From JBLMZH01 sp050258715 (GTDB taxonomy: Bacteria; Patescibacteriota; Doudnabacteria; UBA920; O2-02-FULL-48-8): a DNA stretch of 9,620 bases. Below, one piece after another: positions 4,680-9,620 of this stretch. Positions within the stretch are counted from its first letter, which is position 1. Each line of letters opens with the position of its first letter. A model generated the notes under the pieces. The model was not told the origin of the DNA, made no database searches, and worked only from the letters and a program-made list of their open reading frames with translations. Made by a program: the position numbers and the translations under genes. Where the stretch lies: the NCBI GenBank assembly GCA_050258715.1, contig JBLMZH010000076.1:1-9620 (forward strand), given 5' to 3'.

Positions 4680-5411
4680 ATGCCAATACTAACTGTCGAC
4701 AACCTGAAAAAAACTTACGGCCGCATGGAAGCGGTCAAGGGAATTTCGTTTGAAGTGGCTGAAAATGAGATCTTCAGCCTTATCGGGCCCAACGGCGCGG
4801 GTAAATCAACGACGCTTAAGATGATCGCGACCATTTTGGTTCCGACGAGCGGAACTATCAGCGTTAACGGGCTCAAGGTCGGGAAGGATGATTATCAGAT
4901 CAGAAAGACCATCAGTTATCTTCCTGAAGAGGCCGGAGCGTACAAAAATTTGACCGGGGAACAGTACCTCGAGTTTATGGCGTCCATCTACGCCGACGAC
5001 AAAACCGAGAAACAGAATTTTCTGGAAGCGGGGCGCTCAGTCAGCGGCCTTAACGAAAGGCTAAGAGACAAGGTCACGACCTACAGCAAAGGCATGGCCC
5101 GAAAACTTTTGTTGGCGAGAACCGTCATGGTCAAGCCTAAGCTTGCCATTCTTGATGAACCGACCAGCGGCCTCGACATCATCAATGCCTTGGAGGTCAG
5201 AAAGACCATCAGATCTTTGGCCAGCCGGGGAATGTCAGTGCTCCTTTCAAGCCACAACATGCTTGAGGTCGAACTGCTTTCCGACCGCGTGGCCATAATC
5301 CACCAGGGCTTAATCAGGGAAACCGGAACCCCGGCGGAACTTAAGTCAAAATACGACGCGCAAAACCTGGAACAGGTATTCGTTAAGGTTGCGGAAAGGG
5401 GGAACGTATGA
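4680..5411 (+). CDS. ABC transporter ATP-binding protein, NatA type
   Basis: A 243-residue cytoplasmic ATPase that would power the membrane protein encoded next. All motifs are present: Walker A GPNGAGKST (36-44), YLPEEAGAYKNLTG (80-93) in the Q-loop region with Glu as is common in this subfamily, the signature YSKGMARK (135-142) in place of LSGGQ, Walker B LAILDEP (155-161), the D-loop SGLD, and the switch histidine H192 in SSHNM. The longer in-frame start at TTG 4662 is rejected because it precedes the -10 box; MPILTVDNLKKTYG is the normal beginning for the family. Its stop overlaps the permease start by four bases (ATGA). NatAB-type exporters move sodium or other small compounds, but the substrate cannot be read here. 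Confidence 0.93.
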   Translation: MPILTVDNLKKTYGRMEAVKGISFEVAENEIFSLIGPNGAGKSTTLKMIATILVPTSGTISVNGLKVGKDDYQIRKTISYLPEEAGAYKNLTGEQYLEFMASIYADDKTEKQNFLEAGRSVSGLNERLRDKVTTYSKGMARKLLLARTVMVKPKLAILDEPTSGLDIINALEVRKTIRSLASRGMSVLLSSHNMLEVELLSDRVAIIHQGLIRETGTPAELKSKYDAQNLEQVFVKVAERGNV

Positions 5412-6691
5412 ACAAATTTTTAGTCCTTTTGAAAAAAGAGATCAGGGAACTGTTAACGCCGCAGATGTTCGTGCCGCTGATTTTGATTGTGGTTGCATTT
5501 TCTTTCGTGGGCAAGGTCATCAACAAAGAGTCGCAAAAGCCCGCGGCCAAGCCCGGCATCGTCATCATAGACAACGACAACACGGCAGCCTCGCAGATGA
5601 TCAAAAATATTTTTGAAAAAGCCGGATACCAGCTTTCTTCTTCCGACGGCCGGACAAAAGATGAAATCATCAAGGATACGAAAATTCCCGACAAATCACT
5701 GCTTATCATTCCTTCCGGTTTTGAAGCCGGATTAAAATCGGGACAGCCGCAAACTTTGGAAACTTACGCTTTGGTCAGGTCATTTTCTTTTGTGGGTGCC
5801 AGAAAGTCCGACCTCGCTCCGGTCATTGCCGTCATAAACGACCAGGTCAGCAGCCAGGTTTTGGCTGCCAGTTTCGGAGACAAGGCCGTGACTTTGAAAA
5901 ATCCGATCAAAACCGAGCAGTTTACGGTGGTTAAGGATAAGGTGGCTCAGGTCGGGATCGAACAGGTTGTGGCTTTCATTTCTTCGCAGGCCACTTTAGT
6001 GCCGATCATTTTGTTTTTGGTGATCGCATTCGCCGCCGGCATGATTGCCAGTTCGGTTGCGGGCGAAAAGGAAAATAAGACGCTCGAGACCCTGCTTTCC
6101 GCTCCGATCGGACGCAAATCCATTGTGGCCGCAAAACTGGTGTCTGCGGGCTTTATCGCGCTTTTGTCCACCGGCGTCTACCTGATTGGGCTGAAAAGTT
6201 TTATGAACGGAGTGACGGGATCCATAGCCGGCACCCAACAGGCGGCAAACAGCGCGGCCATTGCCCAGCTTGGCCTTAACATGGGGCCTGTGGATTACGG
6301 TTTTTTGGCCGTTTCGCTGTTTTTGGGGATTCTGATCGCTTTAGCCATTGCCATGATTTTGGGTTCCTTTGCCAAAGACACGAAGAGCGTTCAGGGACTG
6401 ATCAGTCCTTTGATGATCCTGGTGTTCATTCCCTATCTTTTGGTGTTTGCCCTGGACTTTGACACGCTTTCAAACACGGCCAAGTACCTCATCTATCTCA
6501 TACCGTTTTCACATTCGTTCCTGGCCGTTTCCCACATCATGCTTCGTGATTATCAGTTCCTGCTCTGGGGCTATCTATATTTGGTCATCTTGCTGTTCAT
6601 CTTCATTTATATCGCAGCCAAAATCTTTTCGTCTGACAAGATTCTCACTCTTAATCTCGATTTCAGGAAGCGAAAGAAATTGCCGAGATAA
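5408..6691 (+). CDS. ABC-2 type exporter permease, NatB-like
   Basis: A 427-residue membrane protein that pairs with the preceding ATPase. One N-terminal helix (about 21-38) is followed by a large extracytoplasmic domain (about 40-190), which begins PGIVIIDNDNTAAS, as in the NatB/YhaP-type ABC2_membrane_3 family. Five further helices lie at about 196-217, 243-263, 297-320, 330-350 and 385-405. Between the second and third helices is the conserved cytoplasmic coupling segment GEKENKTLETLLSAPI (219-234), a hallmark of this permease family. The C-terminus is basic (RKRKKLPR). Unlike the first gene, it has a good ribosome site (AAAGGGGG) a few bases before its ATG and overlaps the ATPase stop. 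The substrate is unknown. Confidence 0.9.
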   Translation: MNKFLVLLKKEIRELLTPQMFVPLILIVVAFSFVGKVINKESQKPAAKPGIVIIDNDNTAASQMIKNIFEKAGYQLSSSDGRTKDEIIKDTKIPDKSLLIIPSGFEAGLKSGQPQTLETYALVRSFSFVGARKSDLAPVIAVINDQVSSQVLAASFGDKAVTLKNPIKTEQFTVVKDKVAQVGIEQVVAFISSQATLVPIILFLVIAFAAGMIASSVAGEKENKTLETLLSAPIGRKSIVAAKLVSAGFIALLSTGVYLIGLKSFMNGVTGSIAGTQQAANSAAIAQLGLNMGPVDYGFLAVSLFLGILIALAIAMILGSFAKDTKSVQGLISPLMILVFIPYLLVFALDFDTLSNTAKYLIYLIPFSHSFLAVSHIMLRDYQFLLWGYLYLVILLFIFIYIAAKIFSSDKILTLNLDFRKRKKLPR

Positions 6692-6708
6692 GGCAACCGC
6701 TTTCACGC

Positions 6709-9153
6709 ATGGAAACAAAAATAAATCTTGACCAAGGCCTGACATCAAACCAAGCGGCCGAAGCTTTGCAGAGGTTCGGACCAAACCAGATCGTTGAAGT
6801 AAAAAAGCTGGCGCCCTTAGTCGATTTTTTGCTGCGGTTTAAAAACCCGCTTATTATTTTGCTGATGATCGCGGCCGTAATCTCGCTCTTTGTCGGGGAC
6901 CCGACGAGTTCCGTCATTATCATGGTCATGATCATCGCTTCGGCGTTCATCGATTTTTACAACACTTACCGTTCCCAAAAGGCCGCGGAGAAGCTCAGGC
7001 AAAGAGTGGAGATCACATCAGACGTCTTAAGGGACGGGAAGCGGATCGAGATTCCGGTGAGCCTGCTTGTCCCAGGCGACGTGGTTTTGCTGTCAGCGGG
7101 CGACATAATTCCAGCTGACGGCAATGTGCTCGACGGCAGGGACTTGTTCGTCAACGAATCGCAGCTGACCGGCGAGTCTTTTCCGGTTGAAAAATTTGCC
7201 GATTCGAAAGCCTTTATGGGCTCAAGCGTGGTGACGGGCGAGGGCCGGTTCAAGGTTATGTCCACGGGGAAATCCACTAAGCTCAGCCAAATCGCCCAGG
7301 TTTTGACGCGCCCGCAGCCGCCCACGAATTTCGAAAAAGGCATTACGGATTTCAGCTATCTGATCGTGCGCGTGACCTTCATGCTTTTGGTCGTGATCTT
7401 TTTCGTCAACGCCTTGCTCAAACACGAGGTTCTGAACTCTTTCCTTTTTGCCCTTGCTTTGGCCGTGGGACTGACTCCCGAAATGCTGCCCATGATTATC
7501 GCCCTCAATCTTTCAAAGGGTTCGATGGACATGTCCAAGCACGGGGTCATCGTGAAAAAATTGTCAGCCATCCAGAATTTCGGGAGCATGGATGTGCTTT
7601 GCACTGACAAGACCGGCACCTTAACTGAGGATAAAATTTCCCTGATCAAATATTTGGATTACTCCGGCAATATTTCGGAAGATGTTTTTCGCGCGGCTTA
7701 CGTGACCAGCGCTTATACCGCAGGCTTGCACAGCCCGCTTGATTCGGCGATCAAGGAGCACCGGACTCTGGCACTGACCAATACCAAGAAGGTTGACGAG
7801 ATACCGTTCGATTACCCGCGAAAAAGAAGCAGCATGGTTATCGACGAAGGCACGACGCGGACGATTTTGACCAAGGGCGCTCCAGAAGAAGTGATCGCCG
7901 TCTGCAGCCGCATCAAACACCAAACAGGGGCCATCGATCTTTCGGAAGAAATCAAAGAGACCGTCATGCGCCAATATCGGAAGCTGAGCGAAGAAGGTTT
8001 CCGCGTTTTGGCCGTCTCCGAGCGCGCAGTTTCGGAATATAAAGAAACGTATAACAAGGATGACGAGAAGGATATGGAATTTTTGGGACTGCTGGCGTTT
8101 CTTGATCCGCCAAAGCATTCGGTCAAGGATACGCTTAAGCGGATGGAAGCTTTTGGGATCGAGATCAAGATCCTTACCGGCGACAATGAATTTGTCAGCA
8201 AGAAGATCGCGTCCGAAATCGAATTGCCGGTCAAAGGGATGGTTCTTGGTCCGGATCTGATTCATATGTCCGACGAAGTGCTCAGGCACAAGGTGGAAAG
8301 CGCCACGATTTTCGCCCGCGTCACTCCCGACCAAAAGCAGCGCATCATCAGCTGCCTTAAGCACAACAGCCACGTCGTCGGGTACTTAGGCGACGGCATC
8401 AACGATGCTCCATCGCTTCGAGCGGCCGACGTCAGCATTTCCGTAGACAACGCGGTTGACGTGGCCAAAGAGACGGCTGATTTGATATTGCTGCGCAAAA
8501 GCCTAAGCCAGCTAGTGGAGGGGATTGTGGAAGGCAGAAGAACGTTCTCCAACACGCTCAAGTACATGATGATGAATTTAAGTTCGAACTTCGGGAACAT
8601 GTTCTCTATGGCCGCAGCCTCGATCATTTTGCCTTTCCTCCCGATGCTGCCGGTCCAGATCCTCTTAAACAACCTGCTTTACGACACGTCGCAGCTGTCC
8701 ATCCCCTTGGACAATGTTGATTCCGAAGACATTGCCCGGCCGCGGCGCTTGGACATTGCCCACATCCGGAAGTTTATGTATACCTTCGGCCCGATCAGTT
8801 CGGTTTTTGACTTCATGACCTTTATTATTCTTTATTGGGGCTTCCATTACACGCATTCGTTTTTGCAAACCGGGTGGTTTCTGGAATCGATTGCCACTCA
8901 AACCCTTGTCGTTTACATTATCCGGACGCGCAAGCTGCCATTTATAAAAAGCCGGCCGAGTCTGCCGCTTGTGATAAGCAGCGTCGGCATCGTCGTGCTT
9001 TCGAGCTTCATCGCCCTAAGCTTTATCGGCAAGTGGTTTAAGTTTACGCCACTGCCGCTTCCGGTGCTTTTGACCATCTCGCTGCTCGTGGTCATTTACC
9101 TGTTTGCAGTCGAGGCCATCAAACACCGGTTTTACCGCACTCATGCGGTTTGA
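6709..9153 (+). CDS. mgtA: Magnesium-importing P-type ATPase (P3B, MgtA family)
   Basis: An 814-residue ion pump. The actuator motif is TGES (154-157), the phosphorylated aspartate is D300 in DKTGT, nucleotide binding includes KGAPEE (389-394), and the hinge motifs are TGDN (490-493) and GDGINDAP (561-568). The family is fixed by GLTPEMLPM (254-262) in the M4 ion-binding helix, AIQNFGSMDVLCTDKTGT, and the C-terminal NNLLYDTSQLSIP and TGWFLESIATQTLVV, all typical of MgtA. About ten membrane helices are visible: two before the actuator, two before D300, and six from residue 628. It is some 80 residues shorter than E. coli MgtA (898), with a short N-terminal tail. These pumps bring Mg2+ into the cytoplasm when it is scarce. 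It starts 17 nt after natB with no clear ribosome site, no MgtL-like leader peptide and no room for a riboswitch, so it may share the exporter's transcript. Confidence 0.95.
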   Translation: METKINLDQGLTSNQAAEALQRFGPNQIVEVKKLAPLVDFLLRFKNPLIILLMIAAVISLFVGDPTSSVIIMVMIIASAFIDFYNTYRSQKAAEKLRQRVEITSDVLRDGKRIEIPVSLLVPGDVVLLSAGDIIPADGNVLDGRDLFVNESQLTGESFPVEKFADSKAFMGSSVVTGEGRFKVMSTGKSTKLSQIAQVLTRPQPPTNFEKGITDFSYLIVRVTFMLLVVIFFVNALLKHEVLNSFLFALALAVGLTPEMLPMIIALNLSKGSMDMSKHGVIVKKLSAIQNFGSMDVLCTDKTGTLTEDKISLIKYLDYSGNISEDVFRAAYVTSAYTAGLHSPLDSAIKEHRTLALTNTKKVDEIPFDYPRKRSSMVIDEGTTRTILTKGAPEEVIAVCSRIKHQTGAIDLSEEIKETVMRQYRKLSEEGFRVLAVSERAVSEYKETYNKDDEKDMEFLGLLAFLDPPKHSVKDTLKRMEAFGIEIKILTGDNEFVSKKIASEIELPVKGMVLGPDLIHMSDEVLRHKVESATIFARVTPDQKQRIISCLKHNSHVVGYLGDGINDAPSLRAADVSISVDNAVDVAKETADLILLRKSLSQLVEGIVEGRRTFSNTLKYMMMNLSSNFGNMFSMAAASIILPFLPMLPVQILLNNLLYDTSQLSIPLDNVDSEDIARPRRLDIAHIRKFMYTFGPISSVFDFMTFIILYWGFHYTHSFLQTGWFLESIATQTLVVYIIRTRKLPFIKSRPSLPLVISSVGIVVLSSFIALSFIGKWFKFTPLPLPVLLTISLLVVIYLFAVEAIKHRFYRTHAV
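9134..9149 (+). terminator. Possible weak terminator at the end of mgtA
   Basis: ACCGCA-CTCA-TGCGGT forms a 6-bp stem inside the last codons of mgtA, followed by TTGATCTTGCTT, which is only partly T-rich. The promoter of the next gene starts ten bases later, so a stop here makes sense, but the hairpin is a poor terminator. Confidence 0.3.
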
Positions 9154-9159
9154 TCTTGC

Positions 9160-9188
9160 TTGAATTGCTTTCTAAATTTGGGTAAACT
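9160..9188 (+). promoter_or_regulatory. Promoter of the thioredoxin-like gene
   Basis: TTGAAT (9160-9165), 17 nt, then TAAACT (9183-9188). The same TAAACT -10 occurs before the gene at 3142. Transcription would begin near 9195, leaving a leader of about 30 nt that carries an A-rich stretch (GCGAAAGAAAC) just before the ATG. Confidence 0.6.
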
Positions 9189-9223
9189 AGGAACAGAATT
9201 AATCCTTCTAAAGCGAAAGAAAC

Positions 9224-9620
9224 ATGGAAAATAAAAGACAGATCATAGCTGGAATAATCGTAGTGGTGGTCGGCATTGCCGCGGTCATGGTCCTCTCAAA
9301 AGTTCAGGAAAATAAGGCGGCAAAGGTAAGCGCTGATTTGCCTCCCGCTCAGACGCAAAATTCCTCGGAAAACGGAAAGACTCAAGACCAAGGATCTTTG
9401 CCTGCAAGCCAGCCAAATGCCGTGCCCGAGCAAACTCAGCAGGCAACTCCAAAGTCCCAAACTCAGCCTAAGCCAACACCCGCCCCCAAACCCGCTGCCG
9501 AACCCGCGATCATTCTTTTTGTGGGCGAAGGCTGTCCGCACTGCGCCAAAGTCGAGGAGTTCATTCAGACAAACAACATCGCCTCCAAGGTCCAGTTTCG
9601 AATGCTTGAAGTCTACAACA
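9224..9620 (+). CDS. Membrane-anchored thioredoxin-like protein (CPHC), cut by the window edge
   Basis: The first 132 residues are visible and the gene continues beyond the window. After the short basic start MENKRQ comes one hydrophobic segment, IIAGIIVVVVGIAAVMVL (7-24), which should act as an uncleaved membrane anchor. A long Gln/Pro/Ala/Lys/Ser-rich linker follows (about 28-93), ending in alternating Pro/Lys/Ala, and then a compact domain begins AIILFVGEGCPHCAKVEEFI (95-114). The CPHC pair (C104, C107) on a beta strand is the active-site motif of DsbA/thioredoxin or glutaredoxin-like redox proteins. With the domain outside the membrane, it would act on exported proteins or as a redox relay. 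The active-site dipeptide PH resembles that of DsbA oxidases, but whether this is an oxidase, reductase or isomerase cannot be decided from the fragment. Confidence 0.8.
   Translation, partial: MENKRQIIAGIIVVVVGIAAVMVLSKVQENKAAKVSADLPPAQTQNSSENGKTQDQGSLPASQPNAVPEQTQQATPKSQTQPKPTPAPKPAAEPAIILFVGEGCPHCAKVEEFIQTNNIASKVQFRMLEVYN

Noticed and set aside
6692..6708. Magnesium riboswitch or MgtL-type leader before mgtA
   Set aside because: The gap is only 17 nt, with no hairpin and no leader ORF.
7621..8373. 250-codon minus-strand open frame inside mgtA
   Set aside because: A mirror of the conserved mgtA coding sequence, with no ribosome site or family features; long antisense frames are common opposite such genes.

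Overview
The window comes from a bacterium with the standard code (TGA is used as a stop in at least three genes), compact gene spacing, sigma70-type promoters and little use of Shine-Dalgarno sites. The gene mix is an encapsulin-type ferritin, small unknown membrane proteins, a deacetylase lipoprotein, a NatAB-type ABC pair and an MgtA pump. Together with probable leaderless mRNAs, this fits an uncultivated lineage such as Patescibacteria (CPR). That placement is an inference from general character, not from a marker gene.

Left third (1-2475), all on the minus strand: the start of an unrecognised gene runs off the left edge (1-86). Next is a single-gene unit for an encapsulated-ferritin-family protein (198-518) with a terminator at its 3' end. 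Then comes a three-gene operon, transcribed from about 2513 down to 662: a divergent methyltransferase-like protein, a conventional SAM methyltransferase overlapping it by 4 nt, and a DUF218/YdcF-like protein. The operon ends at a strong bidirectional hairpin (606-644). Its promoter places the start of transcription about 3 nt before the first ATG.

Middle (2476-3141): about 665 bases without a protein gene. It holds tRNA-Gln(CUG) on the minus strand with encoded CCA, its promoter and its terminator. Downstream of the tRNA are two related hairpin-rich repeat units, about 177 nt apart. Their edges resemble the 3' end of the tRNA gene, and the terminator hairpin is also duplicated. This is the most unusual part of the window.

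Right two thirds (3063-9620), all on the plus strand: a two-gene unit (small two-helix membrane protein, then a lipoprotein of the NodB/CE4 deacetylase fold with an altered first metal motif). Next is an ABC exporter pair of NatA/NatB type, whose ATPase gene appears leaderless, followed closely by a full-length P3B magnesium-importing ATPase (mgtA). The last gene, cut by the right edge, encodes a membrane-anchored thioredoxin-like protein with a CPHC motif. The right-hand block is largely envelope-related: wall or polysaccharide modification, export, magnesium uptake and extracytoplasmic redox chemistry.
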